From positions 1 to 33,027 of the forward strand of contig CAITZA010000216.1 in assembly GCA_903896745.1 (NCBI GenBank): a stretch of DNA of 33,027 nucleotides, in the 5' to 3' direction. The position numbers were made by a program, and so were the translations under genes. The first letter of the stretch is position 1. Each line of letters opens with the position of its first letter. Positions 14,251 to 22,707 of this stretch are shown one piece after another. The notes under the pieces were generated by a model. It saw only the letters and a program-made list of their open reading frames with translations. It did not search any database and was not told the origin of the DNA. Source of the stretch: an uncultured Desulfomonile sp. (GTDB lineage Bacteria > Desulfobacterota > Desulfomonilia > Desulfomonilales > Desulfomonilaceae).

Positions 14251-15540
14251 ATGACATCCCAAATATCCAAGGAGCCCACCAGGGCGTGGGTGGTCACAAT
14301 AGCAGGGGCTGCGGTAAACTTGTGCCTCGGGATTCTCTATGCGTGGAGCGTGTGGAAAAAAGCGCTTGTAGACAAACCCAAGGCCGACGCGGGCGAGATC
14401 ATGACAGGAATTAACGCGGGGTGGGCATACCTGACGGATGCTCAAGGCACCTTCGCCTATTTCATTTGTGGTCTGTTTTTTGCCTTTTTCATGATTCCCG
14501 GTGGCAGACTTCAGGATACGTACGGCCCCAAGCTTGGAGCGACTGTTGGAGGACTTTGCGTAGCGCTGGGCTGCATAATAGCGGGACTCTCGAAAAGTTA
14601 TCTAGGTCTGATTATTGGGTTTGGAGTGTTGGGGGGTATCGGTATGGGTATAGGATACGCTGCCCCTACCCCAGCGGCTTTGAAATGGTTTGGCCCTCAC
14701 AGGCGAGGTCTCATATCGGGTATTGTTGTGGCCGGCTATGGCGGCGCAGCCTTATATATCTCCCCCTTGGCCCAATATCTGATAGACAACTACGGAATTT
14801 CTGGAAGTTTCATAGGACTGGGGATTTTCTTTGCGGTTGTGGTAATCGCTGCAGGGCAGTTATTGTCTAACCCTCCTGCCGGATATGTTCCGGTCGGTCC
14901 GAGAAATCAGCCCGCTTCAGCTCAGCCTGCGGCAGCGACTGTTGACTGGCTCCCACCTGAAATGATGTCTCGCTGGCAATATTATGCCTTGGTATTTATG
15001 TTTTTGGGGAGCGCACAGTCGGGCTTATTAGTAATCGCCAATGCTGCCCCAATTTTGGCAAAAACTGCCGGTAAACTCGAATTCTTTGCGGCAAACGCAT
15101 GGATCATAGCCGCTTTTGGAGGCGCTATAAACGCTTTGGGGAGAGTGGGAACCGGGCTTTACTCCGACACAATAGGCAGGAAAAACGCCTACACGGTAAA
15201 CGGTCTGGTGTCAGCAGCTTTTCTTATGTGCGCTCCATTTATTATCAATCTGGAGAGTGTTCCCCTTCTGTTTCTAGCTTTAGGCGTGGCCTACTGGCAA
15301 TATGGTGGCGGTTTGGCCCTGATGCCGGCGTTTACCGCCGATTTCTTTGGCCCCAAGAATTTGGGCGCAAACTATGGTTTCGTATTCATCGGCTGGGGTT
15401 TTGGATTTCTGACACCCCTGATTGCAGGATATATAAAAGATTACACCGGCTCCTACGATATTGCGTTTTATTTATCCTCGGTGATTTTGATAACGGCTGT
15501 AATCATGTGCAAATTCATTTACAAACCTGCAAAACTATAA
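14251..15540 (+). CDS. MFS transporter, oxalate/formate antiporter (OFA) family
   Basis: 429 aa with about 12 hydrophobic segments. The N-terminal half shows the OFA pattern: AGAAVNLCLGILYAWSVWKK, PGGRLQDTYGPK, GGIGMGIGYAAPTPAALKWF and PHRRGLISGIVVAGYGGAAL. A cytoplasmic loop with PPAGYVPVG separates the halves, and the second half has GRVGTGLYSDTIGRKNAY. Family members exchange oxalate, formate or other small carboxylates; the substrate here is unknown. It lies 79 bp after the ActP-like gene on the same strand, suggesting a joint role in organic acid transport. The ATG has no good Shine-Dalgarno sequence. It is followed by a clear terminator. Confidence 0.88.
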   Translation: MTSQISKEPTRAWVVTIAGAAVNLCLGILYAWSVWKKALVDKPKADAGEIMTGINAGWAYLTDAQGTFAYFICGLFFAFFMIPGGRLQDTYGPKLGATVGGLCVALGCIIAGLSKSYLGLIIGFGVLGGIGMGIGYAAPTPAALKWFGPHRRGLISGIVVAGYGGAALYISPLAQYLIDNYGISGSFIGLGIFFAVVVIAAGQLLSNPPAGYVPVGPRNQPASAQPAAATVDWLPPEMMSRWQYYALVFMFLGSAQSGLLVIANAAPILAKTAGKLEFFAANAWIIAAFGGAINALGRVGTGLYSDTIGRKNAYTVNGLVSAAFLMCAPFIINLESVPLLFLALGVAYWQYGGGLALMPAFTADFFGPKNLGANYGFVFIGWGFGFLTPLIAGYIKDYTGSYDIAFYLSSVILITAVIMCKFIYKPAKL

Positions 15541-15577
15541 ACAAGATAAGTAGTTAAAGTTCATTCCATCAAGCAAT

Positions 15578-15635
15578 AATATTCCTGGATTACAACAAAC
15601 GGAAAAGTCTCCGATGTGGTCCAGGAATATTTTTT
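15578..15635 (+). terminator. Intrinsic terminator after the OFA transporter
   Basis: AATATTCCTGGA (15578-15589) and TCCAGGAATATT (15620-15631) form a perfect 12-bp stem around a 30-nt loop and run into a five-T tail. It ends the transporter transcript and separates it from the DUF362 gene. Confidence 0.85.
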
Positions 15636-15726
15636 GTTGCGCCTGGCTTTTGAATATTAAATAATCCTTTGATGATGATTGATCATACTGGTATCCACAT
15701 TAGCCGTATATTTCAAGGAGGACGTT

Positions 15727-16851
15727 TTGGCTTCAGAAGTTTTCATGACAGACATGTCCGCAAACTGGAACAGAAGCGTTCCAGCCAAGCTTTTTGACCT
15801 GTTTAACGCTTTGGAACCTTCCGCAGTCTTTGATTCCAAAGATCTGATAGCCATCAAGATTCATTTTGGAGAGGCGGGCAATACTGCCCATATACGACCC
15901 CAGTTTATCAGAAAGATTGTGGAAGCTATCAGGTCTATTGGGGCCAGACCTTTCCTAACCGACACCAACACATTGTACGTCGGATCGAGAACCGAAGCCT
16001 GGTCCCATTTAAATACTGCTTATGACAATGGCTTTACGAGAGACGTGACTGGAGCTCCGATTTTGATAGCTGACGGATTGAGAGGATCCAATTCCATTGA
16101 AGTCCCATTGGAAAACTCTCGCCATTTAAAACTCGCTCATGTAGCGTCAGATATTCAGCAGGCTGATGGGCTGGTGGTCATTTCACATTTCAAAGGACAC
16201 GAGTTGTCTGGATTTGGAGGGGCTATCAAAAATGTTGGCATGGGCTGCGCTTCCAGAAGTGGGAAACTCGATCAACATTCGAACATTTCTCCCGTGGTCA
16301 AGCAAAAAAAATGTGTTGGATGTGGAGAATGTGTTCATTGGTGCAGAGGCGCCGCGATAGAGCTTATCCAACACGAAAAAACAAAAAAGGCAAAAATAAA
16401 TTCTGAAAAATGTATTGGATGCGCCGAATGTATATTGACGTGCCGCAGGGGCGCTATCAGCATTCAGTGGAACGAGTCCATTCCTGTATTCATGGAAAAA
16501 ATGTTTGAATACGCCAAGGCAGTTCTCAAAAACAAAAGTGGTAAAGCCCTATTTTTGAATTTCCTGACGGATGTTTCGCCCCTGTGCGATTGCACTCCGT
16601 TTTCTGATCGCTCCATAGTGCCCAGTATCGGAATACTTGCCTCAAAGGATATGGTGGCCATCGACTCGGCTTCAGCTAATCTTGTGAATTCTGCCCCAGG
16701 CAATGCAATGTCCTGCCTCAAATCTGCCCTTGAACCCGGAGCGGACAAATTTAGAGCATTGTTTCCGGACATAGACTGGAATCATCAAATAGAATATGCC
16801 GAACAACTTGGTTTAGGCAGCCGTGACTTTGAGCTGAAACTGATTCCCTGA
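15727..16851 (+). CDS. DUF362 protein with 2[4Fe-4S] ferredoxin domain
   Basis: 374 aa. The DUF362 part (about 20-190, resuming after the clusters at about 290-345) has KIHFGEAGNTAHIRPQ, DTNTLYVGSRTEAWSHL and HFKGHELSGFGGAIKNVGMG. Two Cys-rich motifs sit between: Cys 196, 199, 202 and 206, and Cys 229, 232, 235 and 239, each spaced CxxCxxCxxxC for a [4Fe-4S] cluster. Both lack the Pro that normally follows the fourth Cys (Arg instead). TTG 15727 is chosen as start because AAGGAGGAC lies 5 bases upstream; the frame stays open further up without a ribosome-binding site. Function unknown; probably a cytoplasmic electron-transfer or metal-linked protein common in anaerobes. Confidence 0.87.
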   Translation: MASEVFMTDMSANWNRSVPAKLFDLFNALEPSAVFDSKDLIAIKIHFGEAGNTAHIRPQFIRKIVEAIRSIGARPFLTDTNTLYVGSRTEAWSHLNTAYDNGFTRDVTGAPILIADGLRGSNSIEVPLENSRHLKLAHVASDIQQADGLVVISHFKGHELSGFGGAIKNVGMGCASRSGKLDQHSNISPVVKQKKCVGCGECVHWCRGAAIELIQHEKTKKAKINSEKCIGCAECILTCRRGAISIQWNESIPVFMEKMFEYAKAVLKNKSGKALFLNFLTDVSPLCDCTPFSDRSIVPSIGILASKDMVAIDSASANLVNSAPGNAMSCLKSALEPGADKFRALFPDIDWNHQIEYAEQLGLGSRDFELKLIP

Positions 16852-16990
16852 CTGATACGACGCTTATTACATCCTGAAACCGGGAAATCCGTTAACTCAT
16901 TTTTATAATGTTCATTTTTATTGACGGCAACTATCCAAACATAAAACCCATTGTACCTATGGAATGGTAAAACGAAACCCAAGCGTCAGC

Positions 16991-17019
16991 TTGACAGAAT
17001 TGTCATAATTGTATAAAAT
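16991..17019 (+). promoter_or_regulatory. Strong candidate sigma-70 promoter for the Pro/Gln-rich protein
   Basis: Perfect TTGACA (16991-16996), a 17-bp spacer and TAAAAT (17014-17019), 81 bp before the gene start, in a 249-bp intergenic region. Among the best promoter matches in the window. Confidence 0.65.
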
Positions 17020-17100
17020 ATTATAGATCATTAGTATTGGTATCCATTTTTTTCTGTCAGGCAGTTTAGCCCGTTAGGCCGAGAATCGAGGAGAAAGCCA

Positions 17101-17907
17101 ATGTCAAGAAGAATAACATTATCGCTTATATTTGTGACGCTTCTCTGTGGGCCATGTTTGGGTCAGGGTATCATGGATTCTGTATTCGGCTCCAGTGGTC
17201 TAGGCCTGTGGGGCAGTCCCAATACAGGCCAGTTCAATTATCAACAACATCAGAACGGGAGCATGTATCCTGGCGGTGGGCAGCAAACCATGCAGCAACC
17301 TGGATATCAGCAGCCTCAGGAAGGTTATGGCCAGCCGGGAGGCTATCCTCCCCAAGGATATGGCTACCAGCCTCCTCCTCCCTATGCGACACAACAGGGA
17401 GTATATTCGGATTGGCATGCAAATCAGCCCCCACCTCCACAAGGGCCTCCCCCGGTTCAATATTCTGCGCCTGTTACACAACAACAGCCTTCATACCATC
17501 CGCAACAGGACTATGGACAACAACCTCCACAACTTCGACCGGGACAGTATTCGCCTTCATACCCCCAACCGCAGGTATTTGATGAAAATCTTCCGGCTGG
17601 GGCTGTCAGGATAACGACTACTACTCCAGATGGCACGACTATACAGTATTATCCTCCGTCTGGTGACCAGGAGGAGCAACAGATTAATCAACCGCAGCAG
17701 CGTCGCCAGAAACCCCGGACAGCCGCTCGACAGTCTGCGCCTAAGCCTCAACCGCAAACAGCCGAACAACCACAGGCGTCTGCGCCCAGTCAGACAGGAG
17801 GGGCAATCGCTATGCCACGCCCTGTAGAGATACCACAGGAACAGGACCCGAGGGCTGGATGGGGAGCGGCCTTGAACAGGGCGCCATCAGCTCCTGCAGG
17901 ACGTTAG
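17101..17907 (+). CDS. Secreted Pro/Gln/Gly/Tyr-rich low-complexity protein
   Basis: 268 aa. The N-terminus, MSRRITLSLIFVTLLCGPCLG, is a signal peptide, so the protein is exported, probably to the periplasm; there is no clean lipobox. Residues about 40-160 are low complexity with irregular QPGGYPPQGYGYQPPPP-like repeats. A more ordered stretch, AGAVRITTTTPDGTTIQYYP, follows around 162-182, then another disordered Gln/Pro/Ala-rich tail. No enzymatic motif is visible. Composition suggests a structural or surface-associated role, which is a guess. GAGGAGAAAG is a good ribosome-binding site and a strong promoter lies upstream. The reading frame has no frameshift, and the other frames here are shadows. 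Confidence 0.8.
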   Translation: MSRRITLSLIFVTLLCGPCLGQGIMDSVFGSSGLGLWGSPNTGQFNYQQHQNGSMYPGGGQQTMQQPGYQQPQEGYGQPGGYPPQGYGYQPPPPYATQQGVYSDWHANQPPPPQGPPPVQYSAPVTQQQPSYHPQQDYGQQPPQLRPGQYSPSYPQPQVFDENLPAGAVRITTTTPDGTTIQYYPPSGDQEEQQINQPQQRRQKPRTAARQSAPKPQPQTAEQPQASAPSQTGGAIAMPRPVEIPQEQDPRAGWGAALNRAPSAPAGR

Positions 17908-17957
17908 GAATCATTTTGAATGGGCTCTGGTTTGCCGGGACAAACATGGATCACTGG

Positions 17958-18010
17958 CGAATCAGACGCCCTGTATTTCCACCTCGAATGGCGCTCCAAC
18001 GTCTGATTTG
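17958..18010. repeat. Inverted repeat upstream of purF
   Basis: AATCAGACG (17960-17968) and CGTCTGATT (18000-18008) are perfect complements; the pairing extends to 11 bp with one G-T, around a 31-nt loop. No T run follows, so it is not a standard terminator. It could be an operator pair or an RNA hairpin in the 230-bp region before purF. Confidence 0.4.
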
Positions 18011-18137
18011 AAAAAGATACCCGCCATAATTTCACAGTCCACCATAAATACGATCTTTTAATCATGCCATGGATACGATAAAATACCATGGTTGATCCCA
18101 ACAATGGACTATTAAACCAACAGTATGAGAATCATAA

Positions 18138-19562
18138 ATGCTTAATCAGCCTTCGAAAAAGGAAGAATGCGGAATATTTGCCATCCATGGCGCAGACGAT
18201 CCCGCTCGACTTATCTATCTTGGTCTTTACGCGCTTCAGCATCGAGGTCAGGAGTCTGCAGGCATTGTTGTTAGTGACGGAGTGAAGGTTTCTTCTCACA
18301 AGGGTATGGGCCTGGTTTCCGATGTGTTCAAAGAAGGCGCATTGCAAAGGCTTAAGGGCTCAATGGGTATCGGGCATGTCAGATACTCTACCACAGGAAG
18401 TTCTTTGCTCAGGAATGCCCAGCCTTTCCTCGTCGAACAAATCGACAGAATCTTTGCTCTTGGGCACAACGGCAACATTGTTAACATTACAAAGCTGAGA
18501 AGAAAACTTGAAGGATCAGGGGCTATTTTTCAGACATCCACCGATTCCGAACTCATAGCTCATCTCGTGCTCCACAAGAAAGGCCCTTTGGAGGATAGGC
18601 TGATCAGGGTTTTTGATGAGTTAAAGGGAGCATGGTCGCTCGTGTTCATGACCACTAGCGGAATTCTTGCAGCGAGAGATCCTTTTGGTTTCAGGCCTCT
18701 ATGTATTGGCCGCAAGGATGATGCGATCATTTTTGCATCCGAGACCTGCGCTTTGGACATAATCGAGGCGGAATATGTTCGTGACGTTGAACCCGGGGAA
18801 ATAGTAATTGCTGACCATAACGGTTTGAGGTCAATTCAGGGCCAAAGGAAGAAAAACCTGGCCATGTGCATCTTTGAATACATTTATTTTGCCAGGCCCG
18901 ATTCCATGATATTTGAACACGGAGTCTACAAGGTAAGAAAAGAATTAGGATTTCAGGCGGCTCTGGAATGTCCGGCAGAAAATGCAGACATTGTCGCGCC
19001 AATGCCCGCCTCGGGAAACTATGCGGCGCTTGGATATTCTCAAGGCAGTGGACTCCCGTTTGAATACGGTGTCATAAGGAACCATTACGTTGGTAGAACT
19101 TTTATTCAACCTTCCCCAACAATCAGAAACCTTGGAGTAAGGCTCAAACTGAATCCCGTCAGGGAAATTCTCGACGGTAGAAGCGTTGTAGTTGTGGATG
19201 ATTCAATAGTTAGGGGCACCACCAGCAAACTGAGGACCAAAGCCCTTAGAGAAGCAGGGGCCAGAGAAATCCACATGCGAATCAGTTGTCCACCAATTCG
19301 ATACCCGTGCTTTTATGGCATAGACTTTTCCAGCAAAGGCGAGCTCATAGCGTCTTCCAGTTCCGTTGATGAGATTTGCCAGTTTATCGGCGCTGATTCC
19401 CTGGGTTATCTGAGTCTTGAAGGATTATTCAGAGCAATGCCTCGTCCTGCCGAGGACTTCTGCTCGGCGTGCTTCACTGGCAAGTACCCTATCAAAATTA
19501 CCGATGATTCAACCAAATTATGTTTGGAGTGTTCGCCGGGCGTTTCAACCAATTGGCCATAA
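18138..19562 (+). CDS. purF: Amidophosphoribosyltransferase
   Basis: 474 aa. It transfers the glutamine amide to PRPP, the first committed step of purine synthesis. A ten-residue propeptide precedes the catalytic Cys11 (KKEECGIFAIHG), as in the Bacillus enzyme. The Ntn glutaminase domain (11 to about 240) shows LQHRGQESAGI and LGHNGNIVN. The phosphoribosyltransferase domain has the PRPP loop VVVVDDSIVRGTTS. Cysteines in AMCIFEY, RYPCFYG and DFCSACF correspond to the [4Fe-4S] ligands of the Fe-S subgroup, which is oxygen-sensitive and fits an anaerobe. The gene stands alone, not in a pur cluster, and converges with ispD. The ribosome-binding site is weak. Confidence 0.96.
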   Translation: MLNQPSKKEECGIFAIHGADDPARLIYLGLYALQHRGQESAGIVVSDGVKVSSHKGMGLVSDVFKEGALQRLKGSMGIGHVRYSTTGSSLLRNAQPFLVEQIDRIFALGHNGNIVNITKLRRKLEGSGAIFQTSTDSELIAHLVLHKKGPLEDRLIRVFDELKGAWSLVFMTTSGILAARDPFGFRPLCIGRKDDAIIFASETCALDIIEAEYVRDVEPGEIVIADHNGLRSIQGQRKKNLAMCIFEYIYFARPDSMIFEHGVYKVRKELGFQAALECPAENADIVAPMPASGNYAALGYSQGSGLPFEYGVIRNHYVGRTFIQPSPTIRNLGVRLKLNPVREILDGRSVVVVDDSIVRGTTSKLRTKALREAGAREIHMRISCPPIRYPCFYGIDFSSKGELIASSSSVDEICQFIGADSLGYLSLEGLFRAMPRPAEDFCSACFTGKYPIKITDDSTKLCLECSPGVSTNWP

Positions 19563-19606
19563 TTGCGGTTCCCTGAAGCGAGAAACGTGTGGCGCGGTCA
19601 TCTTCA

Positions 19607-20320
19607 TTACCTTGACCAGGCTGACCGTAGTTCCAGCATATAATCAGGACATCTTGCGATCATTTCGGCCATTATCATGTCATCTCTTGATGTTATCTTT
19701 ATGTTGTGAAATGTGTCTTCCACTATGCCAACTTTCCTACCAGTTCTTTCGAACAAGGCTGCATCATCCGTGACGTCCATGTTTTGCAGCGAAGCGTCCT
19801 CATGGGCTTTGATAATAAGGCCGGTTCTAAAAACCTGAGGCGTACGTGCAAGCCAGAGATTCTCCCTGGGTACCGTTTCAAGAAAATCGTCGTTTTTCTT
19901 CTTCACCGTCTCGCGCACAGGTAACGCGGCAATGCACCCCCCAATTCTGATGGCGCCATATATGACATCGGTAATGATTGATTCTGAAACAAAGGGCCTT
20001 ACACCGTCATGTATTGCAACCCAATCAGAATCCCTTGTCAACTCAAGCCCGTTGTGTACGGACTCCTGACGCGTGACCCCACCTGTTGTGACCCTGATTA
20101 CCTTATTAAACTTGAATTTTCCCAATATATTCGTCTGGCAATACGATTCATCCGCTTGTGGAACAGTCACCACTATATAATCGATCAGGGGATGTTTGTC
20201 GTAGGCCGCAATAGTTCTTGCAAGTATTGGAAAGCCTCCAACTTCGAGATATTGTTTGGGCCTGTCAGCGCCCATCCTCACTCCACTCCCCCCGGCCGTT
20301 ATCAGCGCTGCGCAAATCAT
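19607..20320 (-). CDS. ispD: 2-C-methyl-D-erythritol 4-phosphate cytidylyltransferase
   Basis: 237 aa. It joins CTP to methylerythritol phosphate in the non-mevalonate isoprenoid pathway. The nucleotide-binding signature TAGGSGVRMGADRPKQYLEVGG is at the N-terminus; VTVPQADE, GVTRQESVHNGLE, HDGVRPFVSESI and VTDDAALFE follow in the expected order. ATG 20320 is preferred over ATG 20341 because GGAG/AGGA lie just upstream and the protein then begins MICAALITAGG as usual. ispF is not adjacent. It is convergent with purF, 44 bp apart, with no obvious terminator between. Confidence 0.95.
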   Translation of the reverse strand: MICAALITAGGSGVRMGADRPKQYLEVGGFPILARTIAAYDKHPLIDYIVVTVPQADESYCQTNILGKFKFNKVIRVTTGGVTRQESVHNGLELTRDSDWVAIHDGVRPFVSESIITDVIYGAIRIGGCIAALPVRETVKKKNDDFLETVPRENLWLARTPQVFRTGLIIKAHEDASLQNMDVTDDAALFERTGRKVGIVEDTFHNIKITSRDDMIMAEMIARCPDYMLELRSAWSR

Positions 20321-20614
20321 TGTCCTACTCCGGAAAATCATGTCTGATGCAAATTATTTTCTTACAATTACATCCTGGAAAATGTCGGCTTTACGTCATC
20401 ACAACTCACAAATATCGCTCCTGCATCTATCAGACAAGTCTTTTAAAATACAACCCCAACATCCACGATGTCACCTGTCCTGATAGAATAAACAGATTTG
20501 ATAAGGATTACGATGCATGAGTAATTATAGTATAAGAACTTTAATCAATGTTTATGCTATGCGCCAATCAAGTATTTGGTCTATATTCATGAAAAGCTCG
20601 ATTGGAGAATTGAA

Positions 20615-20914
20615 ATGGATGAAAACACAATTGAAAAAACAATCCTGGATAGAATACAAACCCCTGGCTGGGTTACGACAAGAGGGGTGTTGCGCGACCC
20701 TTCCGGCGACATGGCCGATGAAGATTCCAAAAAGGTGGAAGCAGTCATGCGTGCCCTTGCTTCGAAGGGGCAGGTAACCTTATGGTTGTTGATCATGCAG
20801 GACAGCGGGGCCAAATTGATGGTCGCTGCCAGGAACGGGCTTGCGCTGGACAAGGACCTTGAAGCGCGTAACGCGTGGGCTAGGGCCATACCCTATGAAG
20901 AAAAGACTCAGTAA
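20615..20914 (+). CDS. Small protein of unknown function (99 aa)
   Basis: I do not recognise this family. The protein is soluble and mixed helix/strand, starting MDENTIEKTILDRIQTPGWV; the order helix - TTRGVLRD - helix (SKKVEAVMRALASKG) - QVTLWLLIMQ would suit a winged-helix fold, but this is only a visual impression. ATG 20615 is chosen for GGAG 7 bases upstream; the open frame extends to 20576 without a ribosome-binding site. It lies 12 bp before the phospholipase-D-like gene, so the two are probably co-transcribed. The 294-bp gap before it (20321-20614) holds no RNA or repeat that I can support. Confidence 0.7.
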   Translation: MDENTIEKTILDRIQTPGWVTTRGVLRDPSGDMADEDSKKVEAVMRALASKGQVTLWLLIMQDSGAKLMVAARNGLALDKDLEARNAWARAIPYEEKTQ

Positions 20915-20926
20915 GCTGCAGGGAAC

Positions 20927-21445
20927 TTGAAAACTCTGTTCGACAGGCAAATTTACGAGGCTTTCACAGAGCCAATCCTTGTGAATGCCCGACGTTATTT
21001 ATGGATCGCGACAGCGAACATAAAGATGACTGTCGTTCGTTACGCGAACAGATTCGTTTCCTTTCCTGATATAATGTCCATAATGATTGACAGGGGTGTT
21101 GCGATACGAATCATACATGCAGAATTACCATCCGGCCCTTTCAGGCAGAGGTATGACAGGATTGATACCAAGGGCCAGTTGAGCTCATGTGTAGAGTTCC
21201 TTCATTGTCCCAGGATGCATGCCAAAATTTTCATCGTTGATGGGACCCATGCCCTGGTCGGCAGTTCAAACCTGACTGGCGCTGGAATGGGCGCCAAGGC
21301 CAGGGACAAGAGAAACTTCGAGGTTGGCATTTTGTTTGAAAATGACATAGAAACGAAGCCGTATGTGGAATATTTCGATCATCTCTGGATTGGCGGGCAG
21401 TGTAAGGATTGCGGACGAAGAGGCATCTGTCCTGCGCCTCTTTGA
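20927..21445 (+). CDS. Phospholipase D-like protein with a single HKD motif
   Basis: 172 aa. One HxK(x)4D motif, HAKIFIVD, is followed by GSSNLTGAGMG, the standard PLD-superfamily active-site half; such proteins work as dimers and act as nucleases or phosphodiesterases. The N-terminal part (YLWIATANIKM, FPDIMSIMIDRGVAIRIIHA) fits the PLD fold. A C-terminal cysteine cluster, CKDCGRRGIC, could bind zinc or an Fe-S centre. No signal peptide, so cytoplasmic, unlike secreted Nuc/EndA enzymes. The start is a TTG with AGGGA close upstream. It follows the 99-aa gene by 12 bp and precedes the inositol-phosphate-synthase-like gene by 35 bp. Confidence 0.82.
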   Translation: MKTLFDRQIYEAFTEPILVNARRYLWIATANIKMTVVRYANRFVSFPDIMSIMIDRGVAIRIIHAELPSGPFRQRYDRIDTKGQLSSCVEFLHCPRMHAKIFIVDGTHALVGSSNLTGAGMGAKARDKRNFEVGILFENDIETKPYVEYFDHLWIGGQCKDCGRRGICPAPL

Positions 21446-21480
21446 AAATGAACTGATTAATTGTTGAAAGGCGCTTGAAC

Positions 21481-22707
21481 TTGAAAAAGAAAATTGGAGC
21501 CTGTTTTTTAGGAGCATTGGGATCGATTTCGATTACCGCCATTATCGGCGCATTAGCCATAAAAAGGTCATTGGCGGATTCCATCGGAATGATTACCTCG
21601 ACTGACCTTTTCGATGGGGTGGACCTTATCTCAATGGATCAATTAGAATTCTTTGGTTTCGATGTACGAGAACAAAAATTGCGCCATGTAATTGAAGAAA
21701 CTCTTGACCAATGCAGATATATTGATCCTGAAATAATTAAGCCCCTGGAATCCGACCTGAAGGAAATTGAACATTTCATCTATCCGGGAATTAATTTTAA
21801 TTGCGGTCAGGCTATCAATGCTCTTTCGTCGATTTCCGATCAAAGTGAAATTCCTGTTAGGAAGATTGCCAACAGCATAGAGAGTGGCCTTCGTCATTTC
21901 AAGGAGTCCAGGGGACTCGACGACCTGATCGTTATCAATCTTGCATCCACTGAACCGATATTGGAATTGCAGCCATGCCATGATGACCTTTCCCTTCTAG
22001 AACATGCCATCGATAGCAATTTGTGCGGGGCATTCAGGGCTAGCTCAATTTATGCCTATGCGGCCATTAGATCAAAATGCCCATACATAAATTTTACTCC
22101 CTCAAACGGCGCCCTATTTCCCGCCATGCTAGAGCTTGCGCATGAACATGGTGTTCCAGTCATGGGAAACGATGGGAAAACCGGAGAAACCCTAGTGAAG
22201 TCAGCTCTTGCCCCCATGTTCAAATCCCGCAATCTGCAGGTGCTGAGCTGGGAGGGTTTCAATATCTTGGGAAACCTTGATGGAAAGGTGCTTGATCATC
22301 CCGACAACCGGGAATCCAAGATCAGAACCAAGGATGCGCTACTGCCTAAAATTCTTGGGTATTCACCCCATTCCAGCATACAAATCAATTATGTCCCATC
22401 TCTTGATGACATGAAAACAGCATGGGATTTCATTCATTTCAAGGGTTTTCTAGGGACAAAAATGTCGCTTCAGTTCATCTGGCAAGGGCTGGATTCCATG
22501 CTTGCCGCCCCACTCGCGCTTGATTTGGTCCGTTTGGCCGAATTTGCCCACCGTAGGGGAGAGTCAGGTTTGATGCCACATCTGGCATCCTATTTTAAAG
22601 CCCCTCTCGGAGTCGAAGAACACGGTTTTTCTGAACAGTTCGCTTTACTGGCCAGCTATGTCTCTGACTATAGAGCGACACACAATTCCGTTGGAGCCCC
22701 ATCTTGA
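21481..22707 (+). CDS. Inositol-3-phosphate synthase family protein
   Basis: 408 aa. The N-terminus IGACFLGALGSISITAIIGA is the NAD-binding loop of the bacterial GARGSVATT-like branch of myo-inositol-phosphate synthases. Diagnostic parts follow: NFTPSNGALFPAML, GNDGKTGETLVKSALAPMF, LSWEGFNILGNLDGKVL, ESKIRTKDALLPKILG, and the later FKGFLGTKMSLQFIW. Known members convert glucose 6-phosphate to inositol phosphate; whether this branch does so is uncertain. Two TTG starts are possible (21475 and 21481); 21481 has better spacing from AAAGG. The stop overlaps the next gene, a TIM-barrel isomerase, which suggests a shared small-molecule pathway. Confidence 0.85.
   Translation: MKKKIGACFLGALGSISITAIIGALAIKRSLADSIGMITSTDLFDGVDLISMDQLEFFGFDVREQKLRHVIEETLDQCRYIDPEIIKPLESDLKEIEHFIYPGINFNCGQAINALSSISDQSEIPVRKIANSIESGLRHFKESRGLDDLIVINLASTEPILELQPCHDDLSLLEHAIDSNLCGAFRASSIYAYAAIRSKCPYINFTPSNGALFPAMLELAHEHGVPVMGNDGKTGETLVKSALAPMFKSRNLQVLSWEGFNILGNLDGKVLDHPDNRESKIRTKDALLPKILGYSPHSSIQINYVPSLDDMKTAWDFIHFKGFLGTKMSLQFIWQGLDSMLAAPLALDLVRLAEFAHRRGESGLMPHLASYFKAPLGVEEHGFSEQFALLASYVSDYRATHNSVGAPS

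Noticed and set aside
18064-18092. Two CCATGG sites flanking GATAAAATA before purF
   Set aside because: The arms are a 6-bp self-complementary word; no extension of pairing beyond it, so chance is likely.
20341-20436. TGTCTGA / TCAGACA inverted arms 82 bp apart upstream of ispD and the 99-aa gene
   Set aside because: Short arms, large separation, imperfect extension; no supporting promoter geometry.
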